Source of the DNA: Branchiostoma floridae
Taxonomy: Eukaryota; Chordata; Leptocardii; Amphioxiformes; Branchiostomatidae
Direction of reading: 5' to 3'
DNA length: 64,000 bases
Assembly (NCBI RefSeq): GCF_000003815.2
Contig: NC_049988.1
Coordinates: 6,145,192-6,209,191 of the forward strand
Part shown: positions 19,701-62,681 of the stretch, one piece after another
Position numbering within the stretch: the stretch's first letter is position 1
Layout: every line of letters starts with the position of its first letter
Made by a program: the position numbers and the translations under genes
Notes under the pieces: generated by a model
Database searches by the model: none
Told to the model about the DNA's origin: nothing
What the model saw: the letters and a program-made list of their open reading frames with translations, nothing else

Positions 19701-22700
19701 AACGTCCTTGAAAATACTCTTTTTCTTTGAAAATCTTGACCTTATCTGGAGACTATTGGGTTTTTAGAACAAATAGGTAGGGCCTAAGCTTTCCCAAACT
19801 TTGTTTGGTTAAATTTTTTTTTTCTTCCTGATTCCGTGTTCGTCACGGCACTTTATTACATGTCACAGAAAGCTGTACAATATGTAGCTTATATCATATT
19901 TCTAAGAATACATTCTGATTTGAAAATTTTCAGGATGATTTCTGCATCTTGACATAGTGAATTCGGGGATGACACTGTAGACTTATATTTTACAATGGAT
20001 AGTTTCGCAACTAGCAGCAGTTCATTGATGTACCGAAACTTGTTTAACATATGAGGGTTGTATCCAAAAATAATGTCATGTACAGTGAGAGATATGGAAT
20101 AACTAAACAAACTTTCCACATAATCCCATAATGGTTCAACAATTTTACAGTCAAAGAAAAAATGCTCTATATATTCTATAATATCGCAAAAAATACACTT
20201 ATTATTTTCTACAATTCTCATCTTATGCAACAATATTTTGGTCGGATAGATATTATGCAAGATCTTCCATTGCAAACTAATAAGTTTGGGTTCTTTAGTG
20301 GTCAAGAAGGGAGATTTCCATAGTACATGCCAAGAAATGGAACGAAAATCGTACATAGGAAATCGTTAAATTTTGTTCAGTTCACCTGTTTAGTTGGCGT
20401 AAGGACAGATTTTATAGTTGTTGGGTCTTGCAGATTGATACAGGAGAACTGAGGTCAAAAATGAGGTTTCTTTCATATACATGTAGCAAGCTTCTCTCAG
20501 AGTGGATGACCCAGTTTTCTTTGAATGCTTATAATGCCTCTCTCACATGTAGCGAAAATCGATCGGACGATGAGTCTGTGAGCTCTAGATTACGAGGAGG
20601 CATGACCCTGATGCCGACGAAGAAATGGCAGAGTTCCCCCCAACCCGTCAGGGTCATGCCTCCTCGTAATTTAGAGCTCGCAGACTCGTCGTCCAATCAA
20701 TTTTCGCTACGTGTGAGGGGGGTATAAAGAAGACAATTCTTTCTGGTGAAGAAGAATTTTTAAGATTGGAATTGGGGTTAGTACTTCCATGGACAGGTCT
20801 AACAGTGGTATCTGCCCTGCACTACTCCCCAATGCAGGATTACTTCCCCCCCTCCCGAGTGACTGATGTACAGATAGACACATCCACAGAGGCTGAGGAT
20901 AGAGTTGTTCTACAGTGGACCGCACCTGGTGGGGACCTGGATAATGGACAAGGTATGCTGTAATTATCATTTTATTGTATAGAGACTTCAGCTGCTACCT
21001 TTCTTAATGTTACCAGGGGATGAACTGCAAGTACTAATGACTCACAAGAAGTTGACAGATTAAACCGTGCATGTGCAGCAAGCTTAAGTTGTATTTTGGC
21101 TAATTGCCCAAGTCCTTTTACTTGTTAAATGTTCTTGTCTTGACAATGATTAATACATGTACAGATGTGTCTTGTTATATATCAGCTTCCTTCACCATCA
21201 CTCTGTCCACAAGTAGCATTAATTACCTTTGCCAGAATGGCTAAGGTTATGTTTTGGGCTTGTGTGTCTGTGTGTCTGTGTGTCTGTGTGTCTGTCTGTT
21301 AACAGCATAACTCAAGAAGTCTTGGATGGATCCCAATAATATTTGGTAGGTGGGTAGGGGTCGGGAAAACGAAGGTCAAGTTCGATAATGGGCCCCCTAG
21401 CGGCTTGCTAAGGTACTGCAGCGGAAACTCAATTTTTTATATCTCGTGTTCTGGACATGCTGTGGTCATGATTTATGGGTGGTAGATAGCCCACGGGGCA
21501 GAGAGTATGTGCTGTGAGTTTGGGCCCCCTAGCGGCTTTTTTGGTACTGCAGGCACCGGTTTCCTTTCAAACTTTGGACGAGAATAACTCTGCAACGTGT
21601 TGACGGATCGTCATGATTTTTGGTATGTAGATAGAATGAGTGATGACTTACATAATGGTATACTAATTATGCAAATCAACAGCTAATTTTCATAATTAAT
21701 GAGGAAAATTTATAAAACCACTGCATTCCATGATAGGACTTTAAAACTTGTCCCATATGTAGCTGGGAAGGAGAGAAATGTCGATAGATATCAGTTATGC
21801 AAATGATGGCCTCATTTGCATAATTAATGAGAAAATATGAACATGTTGGCGGATCATCATGCTTTTTGGTATGTTTTATATGTGGATAGACTAAGTGAAG
21901 ACGTTCATAATAAGATGCTAATTAGGCAAATTAACAGCTAATTTGCATAATCAATGTGGGAAGTTTATAAATCTAATGTCTCTCCTTACCTCTGCTCGGG
22001 CGTATCTTATTGACAGCTACAGGTGCCAGGCAAGTAGATCAAGCTAGCAGGCTGACCCAGCCTTGCCCCCTGCCCCCTGGGTGCCAATCACTTTTACCGA
22101 CTAGAGTAGACTTATGTTGACGGAAAACTGGGGAGGATAGGTTGATCCCATGTGTTTTAAACTTCTGCAGTTTTGTTAATAGTTATTTCCATGACAAATG
22201 GAGATATAGTTTGGAGTGTGCCTGTGTGTTTGTGTTTCCGGGTCATCTTCCACCTGCAATGTGACCTTACAGTACCAACGTCCTTGCTACTCTCGAGTAT
22301 CAGGTTGCTCAGAGCCACTGTTATCAAGATAACGTCAGGCCAGTCCAATTCAATGTTTTGGTTGACAGATTCTATTTTTCTGAATTTCAGAAAAATTGTA
22401 TCTCAGCTCTAGACTACCAAAATGAAATCGTCTTAGCACAAGCTTTTGCTTGCAGTCTTGCACTCATAGAGGTGTGACTTAATCAAATAACATATATGAT
22501 TATATGTAATGAGTAGCATACTTATGTCTACAGACATCTTTCTACATAACAAACCTGCTTCATTTGGCAAAGGTATGATTTCGTCGAACTCTAGTTTTAC
22601 TCTCATATTGAAGACCCTACAAAGTACAAACTCACACTATGAAGGAGATAGGAGAATTCTTTTCACACAACCATTTTTAGTAATTGCTTTGCTTACATTT

Positions 22701-25700
22701 CAATGTCTCTCAGACACCTTCCTCAGAGCTTCTATCTGGAGTTCTGCTTCTCTCCGCTATATGTAGCTAATGTAGGTGGCGCTTTTGCTTCCAATGTTTA
22801 AAAACAATTCTCCTATATCCTATCTTCTACCAACCTGATGAAAGTATTTTTGGAAGTCATCCTATGAAGTTACAGTGTCAAAATCAACACCCTACCAGAA
22901 GACTTCAGCAATGACTGTGTGTCAGTGTCCATTATCACATCACTGGCAATTGAATAATGCATGTATACAGCCATTCATGTCTTCTCCAGAACTAATTTGA
23001 CTCTCAAACAGCCGACAGATATGAAGTAGTCAGTAGTGAGTGTCCAAGATAACACTATAACGCTAGTGTTAAAATCAACATGCTACCAGAGGACTTCAGC
23101 AATGACTGTGTCTTTTACATGTCCAGTATCATATGTAAATCAGCTAGGTGATTACAATATTGTCTATTTCTTGTCCTGGAGAACTAATTTGACTCTTTGC
23201 TGCACACCAAACAGCCGACAGATATGAAGTTATAGTGTCCAACAACATCACCACCCTGCTGCAAGATGCAGACAGCGCAGTGTCAATCCAGCCTCAGCAC
23301 TGTACCGACCAGACAGACTGTGTCATCAGTAATCCCTCAGGCAGCGGCAGTCAGGAGCAACTAGTCTTCACCATACCTGGTCAGTTCTTATGGTTTACTT
23401 CTTGCATCTTAACTATTGTCCTCCTGAGCCCATTTATATACAGGATGGACATATTTAACCCTTGTCAAGCTGAACTGTATTGTTATGAGTTTGAGTTATT
23501 TCTCTTGTAAAAGTTGCATACCACTGCAAAGCCCAGGGATAAACAAGTCCACTAGCCCTATAGTCCCGGGCAAGTGAAAATGCCAATCGGGCAAGTGCAT
23601 GTCCTACCCCACTTGCCCGATCGGACAAGTTAGCTTTTCTCTATTGAGTGGGATTTTGATGTACTTGCTACTTTTCAAAGTCATGACATCAAGCATTGAT
23701 TAACACAGAAAATAAAGCCAATAACAAAAATTCCATTGAAGGCCATGAATATACATAGAAAAATGTCATTTAGATTTCGGGCAAGTAAAAAGTTGGTTCA
23801 GGCAAGTAAATTTTTTACGTACTTGCCCGATAGGACAAGTCAATTTTAGAAAACTTGTTCAACCCTGACAGAACAGGTCACTAATATGATGAAGACATCA
23901 GCTCTGGAAGGTTAAATTGGCCACAAAATAGCCAGCAGGCTAGGATAAGAGATAAAGGAACCTCTCCAAAGGAGCTGGGGATATACAACCAAGAATATCC
24001 AGTGTATTGTTCATCTCAAAGAAGCAAAGTTTCAACAATCATTTCTTGTCTTGACATAGTTTAATTTCATTGTTGAACTACTTATTCTGAATAAGCAACT
24101 CCCATTTCTCTGCCTTCTTTACCTCTCAACCATGTTTAAGAACAACGAAATTTATTGGCACAACAAAAGTGTAGTAACTTATTATAAGTAGCCTATCATT
24201 TTCAGTGTTGTTTGTAATATCCTGTGCAAAAGTGACAGATTATTGAATATACAATTTGAGTAAGGAAAATCAGAGCGTGCTTAAGTCCACACCAATGCAA
24301 ATTTAATGGTACTTGGATTTTTAAAAGTAATGCTGACTTAAAAAGTTAGTATTTTTTGGTGCACACAATTTCAATGAGTAAAATAAAGGCTAGATACAAG
24401 TGTTAAATCCATACTTATGTGTCATCTTGCTAAAATCGTATGTGAAAAAAAAATTTTGTGAACCAACAAATTGAACAAGTGTGACATAAGACTGCAATCT
24501 CAGCAATGTGATTGCTGAATGATCTTTCTTCCCTCTATCCCTTTACCAGATGAGTTTTCAGGTGAGACTGTGTACATCGGCCTGAGGGGTGTGGATGAGA
24601 TGGGAAATATGGGAGAACTCTCTAACATCGTGTCCTACAATGTTGGCAACAGGTGAATCTTGTAGTATATATATCATATAAAACTTGCTATAAGGAAACA
24701 ACCAACCACTTTAGCATCTGTTTGGGGTTTCTAAGAGGATGTTATAAATATAATCAACTCAATGTGGCCTGTTTAATATATGCATTTATGAACACATTCT
24801 GTAACTGTAGATTATTCCCTATGCCAGCCTATGGTAACTATCTCTCCTTGGTGCTGAAATGACAGTGGGAGAGGTATCTGTAGGTAATGAGCTGAATTGC
24901 ATCAAATCTCAGTACTTAAGACCTAATTCTAAATGTAATAGTGACTATCAGGCTAAGCTGTTATCTCACTGAAGCTCTGGCACTTTGGCGACCTTTCTGC
25001 GGCTGAGCAATTGGACAGAGTGCTCAACGAAACTTTTTGCGCTTGTGTGTTTTCACACTATAAATCATACTTGAACGTTTTCATGATATTCCCATTATGA
25101 ATAAGTGCTAGTAATTAATATTCAGAATGCAGCAGCAGTCAATAAACTGTGGTTCCAAATTACAATAGTCTCAAATGAAAATATTTTTAAAATATTGCAG
25201 CAACTGTCAACTTGATATCCTTAGATACCGTTTTTTTATAACAATGGATATAGGTTACCCTGCAGATATTGGTGAACCAGCATGATGCATTTTACAAGAA
25301 TAAAACCTTTTTAAACCTAATATTAAGAACCTGAACTCTAGGATCAATCCAATTTTTTTTTCATTTTTCAGAGAGAAAGGCCCAGACATTGTCATCACAG
25401 TGGTGACAGCATTTGCAGTAGTAGTGATCCTGGTAACCTGTATTGTGGGAGCCATACTGTGGAAGAAGGGCAAACTGAAGAGACCTCCGAGTGCTGTGAG
25501 AACCAGACCTACACAGTCTGTACGCAACAGGGTAAGGCTGGTGTTTCTGATGATAGATCATAGAAATTGATGATTGGAGAAACTTCCAGCATTTTACTAA
25601 TGTGTTGCACTGGCTATGTGACTAACATCAGTTCACCTTTATCCGTAGGATATTTAGGGATATGAAGTCAATGGACCATGGTTGCAAACAGCAACAATTT

Positions 25701-27549
25701 TGAAATCATTGCAGTTTCAAAGCAACATCCATCAATTTAACATCCCTAGAATACAATGGATATAGGTTACCCAATGGATAAAGGTGGTCTAGCATTACAG
25801 CAGATTCTTAAATACAGCTGGTACTTACATGACACAGTGTATTCTTTTTGAACACAAACAATGATACAAGGAGAATCGGTTAGATTAAAGTTGAAGTTCA
25901 ATAAAAGTCTTGTTCAATAATAAAACTCTAAGACTTGACAATGTTTATTTCGATAGTGTGTGTAGTCCAGTGTCTAGTGACCCTGCCTCTGGAACTAGAT
26001 TAGCTGTGAGTTTGATTCTGATTGCATTACTCACCCGACATGCAAACTCAACCAGAAAGGGTCTCAGCTCTTAGGATGGGACGTTAAGCTGTGGTCCATT
26101 GTAGAAAAGAGCTATGGGTTTTCTCTGATACAATGAACTTGTATAACTGCACATAGTGTCTATCTTCTCTGCCACAACTATAGTGGAATAACATTTATAG
26201 CTCTTCAGTGATCACTTTGAGGTTCACTTTTCTTCAAGTACTATTTTGTACCAACAGAGACCAGACATTGAAAGAGGAGAAGGGGTTGTCAGGGCAACCT
26301 TCAACACAAACAGAGTCCCTCTTCCCCCTATCACCACCTGCACAGTAGACCGGTCCAACCTGTTCCAAGCACAGAAAGACATAGAGGAAGATCTGGAAGA
26401 GTCCAAGGTGGCATCTCCCGAAAGGGGGGAGGATGTACTCAGGGCAAACATGAACAAACGTTCGACCCTTCTGCCGCCGATTAAAACTTCCACCAAGGAC
26501 ACATCTGCCATGTTTGTTGTTCAGAAGGAAGTTGAAGATGAGGATTTGGGACCATCAGAAGTGTTTTCTCAGGAGAGGGATGAGACCAAGATGGTAGCAA
26601 CTTCAGCTAAACAGGTGAGTGAGCTTGAGAGCTCATTTGTGTTCACTTTGTAGAAGTCTAGACATCATTTATTTTTATGTTACAATTTTTTAAAACTCTT
26701 AATCCATACACATAATAAAGCTTTCGATCAGTCCTCCAATCCTTCTCAAGTTGAAATGACCCAGAGCCTATGTCACACAATCATCCAGATTGGAAGTGTG
26801 ACATCAGCAAAGGGTCAAATGTGCTTGAAACTCAGCCGGTATCGACCCCCATCTCGGTTGAGGGAAAGGTTGGTGGCCTCTTTGACTCCCATGAGAAAGC
26901 ACCTTTGACCCATTGCTGATGTCACACTTCTGGTCTGGATGTGTGACATAGGCTTTGGGTAATTTTAACTTGATGAGGATCAGAGGACTGATCGAAAGCT
27001 TGTTGGTAAGTGCCTTATTTTGTGTACAGATAAAGAGTTTTAAAAAAATTGTAACATAATATCAACTACCATCACAGATGAAGTTACATTCAAGTATTAT
27101 TCATTTTGGATGTCTATAGGAAGGTGACCAGACCACCACCCAGGTAACTGACCACCAGAGGTCGGTCCTGCAAGATGACCAAGACCAGGAGCTGGACCTG
27201 TGCTCCCAGGCTGGACACAGCGCTGAGAGGGACGAGGGCACGATGACCGCTGGTGGAAATCAGGTAAAACTAATTAAACATAAAGCCTTTTGTTACACAA
27301 ACTTTTTGTCATTGTGTAAATGTTCAGAATACAAGAGAGGCTGTATCATCTTCTTCATAGACGTAGGCATTTTATTTTGATTTATCATAATTCTCAGGGG
27401 ATTGTGTTTCAATGTGACGGTTTTAGGATACCCCGTGTGCTGAGGGTTAACATTACAATCCTCCATTTTGACTTGTCATTACTTACGAAAGAGCATATTT
27501 TTTTCCCTTGATGTTGAAGGTATCTCAGTCTGTTCCTATTGGGAATTAG
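13754..27549 (+). CDS. CLCA: CLCA-like protein (calcium-activated chloride channel regulator family), 5' part missing
   Basis: Exons: 13754-13917, 14591-14731, 15612-15859, 17329-17469, 17785-18100, 19322-19578, 20838-20952, 23215-23379, 24550-24652, 25372-25531, 26258-26614, 27120-27263 and probably 27529-27549 (ends SVPIGN, stop). All junctions keep frame. Order: the later part of a VWA domain (GSMVGLITFSDTAAV, TSIGAGIQAG, GGTIVLMTDGQENT); the conserved segment after it; beta-sandwich exons (GSWDD-like region with GADILASDGIYSAYF); an FnIII-like exon (FPPSRVTDVQ, LQWTAPGGDLDNGQ); one transmembrane helix in 25372-25531 followed by basic KKGKLKRP; and a cytoplasmic tail with a twofold repeat. 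Family members are secreted or type I membrane proteins that self-cleave and modulate TMEM16 chloride currents. The N-terminal metalloprotease exons are not in this window. The last small exon is the least certain. Confidence 0.85.
14806..16272. repeat. Large duplicated segment, copy B
   Basis: This is the counterpart of 1-1467. It contains exon 15612-15859 in its proper gene context and continues past the point where copy A is interrupted, so it represents the empty site. Confidence 0.9.
15887..16545. repeat. About 70-bp tandem repeats interrupted by a MITE
   Basis: Units near 15887, 16408 and 16495 share GAAAAGAA, then CACCTAGCTAGAGCAGTT and a GTACTGCAGC block. The MITE at 15963-16395 separates the first unit from the others. 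Confidence 0.6.
15963..16395. mobile_element. hAT-like MITE, complete, 8-bp target duplication
   Basis: It begins TAGGGCTGGG and ends CCCAGCCCTA. The 8-mer GTATCTAC lies immediately on both sides (15955-15962 and 16396-16403). The interior is rich in GGACCTG and CCGGTCC blocks in both orientations. An 8-bp duplication fits hAT transposase. No coding capacity is present. Confidence 0.85.
16396..17328. other. CLCA intron
   Basis: Apart from the small tandem repeats at its start, I see no further structure. It ends in the acceptor TTCTTGTCTGTACAG. Confidence 0.6.
18837..19321 (+). repeat. Six decoy copies of the start of a CLCA exon with its acceptor
   Basis: Acceptor-plus-exon starts occur at 18837, 18918, 18999, 19080, 19161 and 19241, and the working exon begins at 19322. 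The period is 81 bp (one unit is 80). Each unit has CACTTCAG|GTGCAGACATG, about 60 bases of exon, then a stop (TCTCATAG) and intron sequence. Copies alternate in small variants (CCAGTGACGG then CCAATGATGG), so part of the array grew as 162-bp pairs. Splicing to any decoy would end translation after about 19 exon residues. Confidence 0.93.
19868..20360 (-). mobile_element. Non-LTR retrotransposon C-terminal fragment
   Basis: Minus-strand frame of about 155 residues with CIFCDIIEYIEHFFFDC, a C-x2-C...H...C pattern followed by a conserved Trp. This is the form seen in the C-terminal end of L1-group LINE reverse transcriptases. It lacks the catalytic domain, so it is a dead 5'-truncated copy in a CLCA intron. 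Confidence 0.65.
20538..20719. mobile_element. Foldback element
   Basis: Two arms of about 75 bases are near-perfect reverse complements. The left arm has TCACATGTAGCGAAAATCGA and CGAGGAGGCATGACCCTGA. The right arm has TCAGGGTCATGCCTCCTCG and TTTTCGCTACGTGTGAG. The loop is about 35 bases. It lies in the intron before the FnIII exon. Confidence 0.85.
21249..21970 (+). repeat. Dispersed repeat copy 2 with AT-rich tail
   Basis: The first 390 bases match 5686-6042, including a (TGTGTGTC)n run. The tail repeats a unit with GCTAATT, GCAAAT, CAACAGCTAATTT and CATAATTAATGAG two to three times. It lies inside a CLCA intron. Confidence 0.75.
22855..23214 (+). repeat. Decayed upstream copies of the start of CLCA exon 23215-23379
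   Basis: The working exon opens ACAG|CCGACAGATATGAAG. The same string recurs near 23008, with the following AGTGTCC and ACACTAT diverged. A further copy (TATGAAGTTACAGTGTC) lies near 22862. CTACCAGARGACTTCAGCAA occurs in both outer units, so the unit is about 150-210 bp. Both copies carry disruptions and would not code through. Confidence 0.65.
23545..23870. repeat. Repeat rich in CGGGCAAGT blocks
   Basis: GGGCAAGT and its complement ACTTGCCC recur several times in opposite orientation (near 23556, 23583, 23605, 23785, 23822), which suggests a MITE-like element. I could not fix its ends. Confidence 0.45.
23871..24549. other. CLCA intron
   Basis: AT-rich, no recognised structure. It ends in the acceptor CCCTTTACCAG. 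Confidence 0.5.
25949..26228 (+). mobile_element. tRNA-derived SINE, copy 2
   Basis: It shares the body of 6125-6365: ACATGCAAACTC, GAAAGGGTCTCAGCTC, AGGATGGGACGTTAAGC, TGGTCCATTG, and a tail with TCTTCTCTGCCAC and GATCACTTTGAGGTTCAC. It lies just upstream of the CLCA tail exon at 26258. Confidence 0.65.
26676..27059. mobile_element. Long foldback element
   Basis: The ends are TGTTACAATTTTTTAAAACT and its reverse complement. The arms extend about 150 bases each with small interruptions (GCTTTCGATCAGTCCTC against GAGGACTGATCGAAAGC; GTGTGACATCAGCAAAGGGT against its complement). It sits between CLCA exons 26258 and 27120. Confidence 0.85.
27529..27549 (+). CDS. CLCA: Candidate terminal exon of the CLCA-like gene
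   Basis: Exon 27120-27263 ends in phase 0. The next acceptor with a pyrimidine run is at 27528 (TATCTCAG) and leads in frame to SVPIGN and TAG. A competing acceptor is the phase-compatible TTTTTAAG at 28102, which would fuse the coiled-coil gene. The short exon is favoured because it closes the frame. Confidence 0.4.
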   Translation, partial: SVPIGN

Positions 27550-27601
27550 ATACTTGACCTTATCGTATTGTTAATGTTCCAACTGTGTATGACAATGTAA
27601 C

Positions 27602-27845
27602 AGCACGTCACCGGAACGTACTGCGCCTGCGCGAAAAGTATAGACATGCTAAACCCCCGGTTTACTAAAGGGCCGCGTTTAAGAAAGTGCGTGCGTATAT
27701 AAGGGTAAAACTCTGTGTACGTTTTACACGAAACCATGTCTCTAACATATACTGTGCAACAAGCGGGATTTTAATGCAACGTTGACCAAACCAAGCCCCA
27801 AACTACCAGGGTTTGCGCAGGCGCAGTACGTTCCGGTGACGTGCT
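27602..27845. mobile_element. MITE with 9-bp target duplication (Mutator-like size)
   Basis: A terminal inverted repeat of 31 bases starts AGCACGTCACCGGAACG. The 9-mer CAATGTAAC flanks it exactly at 27593-27601 and 27846-27854. The element is 244 bp with no coding capacity. A 9-bp duplication is typical of Mutator-like transposases; assignment to that group is an inference. Confidence 0.88.
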
Positions 27846-28102
27846 CAATGTAACAATGTAAGAGATGTCAATTAAGGTTAGACATCAAGGATACAAGATA
27901 CGCCAAACAGAATATCTATATTAAGCAACTGGATACGATTTTGCAAACGGTCTCATGCAACAAGGTGTCATGTGGAATATCCACCTGAAACTTTAGACCA
28001 TTTCCAAAACGTTGTCCAGTTGCTTGAGTTACTGCTATTTAGCCCAAGTTTATCATGCTGTTTGTTTTGCAATAACATGATGATTTAATCATCATTTTTA
28101 AG

Positions 28103-41666
<13,564 letters not shown>

Positions 41667-42510
41667 ACATCGCTGGCTCAAATGATGGGAAGAAGAAACA
41701 AGACCTTCAGATATCGATGTTCCAGACAATTGCAGTCAAGATGTAGCTTTACTTCTTAAAAACTGTTGTTTTAGCAAACAGATGTGTTCGATTGCATGAC
41801 TGTACATATTATATTTGAAAAGATGTATATTTTTGTATTTCAAAAATTTGCATTTTTGAACGTGTGAAATTCTGTGGAAGTTGTGTTTTCCATTGTTTTT
41901 GTTGCAAATTACCTGATTGAATATTGCTAAATGTCTTTTTGTTATGTGTACATACACTTTTGCAACACAGCTACCATAATAACTTACTGTACAGTAGTTA
42001 TACTTGGTAGAACCTCATTTATCATTAAACTCAAAGTGACCATAGTTTTCAGTGTCTTTGTGAAGTTCTGAAATTCCTGATTTGAGTTGAAGACTTTTAC
42101 ACTGTACTACAACACACCAAAAACTAAGCAACCACTAAATTTTTATCAACTGTAATTAACAGATCACTGTGCTGAGATCAGCTAGACACTTGGTCCCACC
42201 ACTAAAAAAATAGATTTACAGCATGTAGATTATGGCAAGTTCTGTTAATGAAATTTACCCTCCTACCTGGTATATAGGTCACCACAATGCCCACCTGCTA
42301 TCAAAGTTAGACTGTCCATAGTCTTCTGTTTTCAACCAACTTCTAGATCTGCGGTGCAACATGAATACCCAAAATGTGGTACCATAAGCCGTAAAAATTT
42401 GACTCAGCCCTTAGGAATTAGTGTCTGTACTTAGTCTACATATCGAACATTTCTGATGAGTCTTCATAACACATTTCCTCTATTTAGTTAGTCCTAACTC
42501 TAAAATAAAC
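41667..42510 (+). other. 3' untranslated region of the coiled-coil gene
   Basis: Candidate poly(A) signals are ATTAAA at 42024-42029 and AATAAA at 42504-42509. The convergent beta-catenin transcript ends about 150 bases further on. Confidence 0.5.
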
Positions 42511-42654
42511 TTGTTCAAATGGTGATGTATCTGACTAAGACCAGCCTATTCATTTGAACTGTAACTAACTGTAAGAGGCTTCAGGGCTTTCCTACAGAGT
42601 AAGACAAACACGAATAAATGAAAAAGATTCATTCACGTACATGTAAAAGCCATC

Positions 42655-44288
42655 TTTATTACAATAAAAACAAGCCAAGGCAACAGAAGTGGCAGCTCTT
42701 ACACATTAACTCATGTTAGCATCCCTAACGACTCTCGACTGTGTTACCTAAAAGCGCCCCCCTCCCCACGATGGCATCGTCCCTAGGTATAAAATACAGC
42801 AAAAAGAGGCAAATATAAAGAGACAAACAAGAATCAGCTACGGAGAATAAAGAGGGGGTACAGCTACGACAGGCCGCTACTTAAGTAGTGTCAAAATTTC
42901 CACAATCTTGTGTGGTTGCCATAGTCAAAAGTCTGAATAATCTGGGTTTTGAAACCTGTCTTCTATGGGTTTAAGTCTTTAGTATTTCAGTGTAGAGAAT
43001 ACAATGTCGTACTTAGTGCTGCTATACTGGGCCGATACACTGCCCCTACATAAACACAACATCTAGCTACAAAATTAAACATACAACTAACACATCTTAG
43101 TATCAATCCAACGGAAAAAATGGAATGCAACTAGAAATACATAAAATTCCAAAGCCATAGTAAGTAAATAACACGTGGAATAGCTCGTCCCAGAACTCAA
43201 CTGGGGTACAATAGTCATTTCTGCCTTGTCTTTTCTTTTTTATCCATGGATGCTACATCGCTACGCACTTCTGATATGGAATCTTATAGACGTATTTGGA
43301 CTCAGGCGTCTGGGATCTATGTACAGTAATATTTGTGATCTAAAAAGGACGTCATGAGTTGCTAAACGATTCAAAAATACAGTAGAATTCCCTATCTTCT
43401 CTTCTTAGAGAACCCTCTCTCCAATCTCACAACTCTACATGATTTATTCTGTGCCCACAGAATCTTCCAACAACATCACTTCTTCTCTTGCTTCTTTGCT
43501 AGTCTTAGACCCCAAGAATCTTATCCAAGAATCATTTCTAGAGCTTCGGTTCTCTCTTTCTTGGAAGTTAATAAGGTCATCCCTATGGCAACAATGCAAC
43601 ATGCACTCCTTCGTTTTAAACTCTCCTCTCGTACAGTTCACTATTCCAAACAAAACCTTCCACCAGGAAACACAAAACGAAATTACTTTCAACAAAAAAA
43701 CCTTTCCCTGACTCAGTTTACCAAAACTCCTGTCTAAATCCTTCTGCTGTCACCTCCTCTCCCATCATGCCTCAGTGCAGGAAGTGACATCATAGGAAGA
43801 CACTGTGGGCAGGGCTGGCTGCTGTCAATCATATGGTAATTTGGACCAAACTTGATTTTCTTCTCTCATTCATTCATCTCATCACTTGCTCTCCCTCAAG
43901 GCATCTCTGGAAAGAAATGGCAAAAACTTGGTTAGAATTTGGCACTTTTATGTCGAAATAGTTTTTTTTTCACTTCTATGCCCAAAACATCTTTTCCCGC
44001 CTATGTTGAAGCAACAACAAAACTGCTGAATTGGAACTACAAAAATATATTCTTATATGACAACTTTACAACTGCTTATGGTTTGGAAAACATACAATTC
44101 TGAATTCTCTATTCTGAAGACATCCCAAATGTGGATTTACATACTACTAGTACTAGGGTCATTTTACACATCAAGATCAAAACTCTGCTAATCCTTTGAA
44201 CATCAAGTCTGTCAAATGATTTCAGACTTGAACCCGAGTTAAAATGAAGAGGAATATAAAAAGGATTCATGGTCTCTCACCTGTGTTT
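42655..44288 (-). other. CTNNB1: Beta-catenin 3' untranslated region
   Basis: About 1.6 kb from the stop codon to a minus-strand AATAAA at 42660-42655. I see no reading frame with splice support. An intron in the UTR cannot be excluded. Confidence 0.55.
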
Positions 44289-62159
<17,871 letters not shown>

Positions 62160-62341
62160 TGTCACGTTTGTCAGGTGCTCAATTTCTCACCTGCAAAAAA
62201 GGGCACACCTTTCAGGTGCAGTTGACTTTGTAGTTTGTAGCAACTACAGTGAAATCTAAAAAGACGTTATCCACTGCGTCCCATTTATCCTACCTTACTA
62301 CATGGGAAAGGAAATCCTAGTAAAAGCTATCAGTTTGCTTC

Positions 62342-62681
62342 AGGGCTCTAGCCAGCGTCCGTTTTCCGTCAATTGACGGAAATTTGCTGCGTCTGACGGA
62401 AAAATTTTAAAACCAATCCGTCAACCTTGACAGACAAAAATCCTTGGTGGAAGCTACAGGCGGCTTGGGGACGCTGTCCACGGCCGTAAAAGCCACACAC
62501 TGTTTGTTTTGCTATTGTTATGATTGTTGACAATGTGTGTCGGCGCCCTTTCGCATACGATAATCTCATTAAAACCCGTTTTTCAAGGTCTCAGTTCAGT
62601 CCTTCTAATTAATTTTCGCGGTTTTCACGACGATTGTAATTGGCTGACGGAAAAAAATTTCGAGCTGGCTAAAGCCCTGGT
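62342..62681. mobile_element. MITE with CTAGCCAGC-type ends, copy 2
   Basis: It starts CAGGGCTCTAGCCAGC and ends AGCTGGCTAAAGCCCTG. The interior has CTGACGGAAA and CCGTCAA blocks in both orientations. It is related to 47811-48128 and lies upstream of the beta-catenin start codon. Confidence 0.75.

Noticed and set aside
27264-28102. Fusion of the CLCA gene to the coiled-coil gene through the phase-compatible acceptor at 28102
   Set aside because: A short terminal exon at 27529-27549 closes the CLCA frame and the coiled-coil exon begins exactly with ATG. Fusion remains possible but is less likely.
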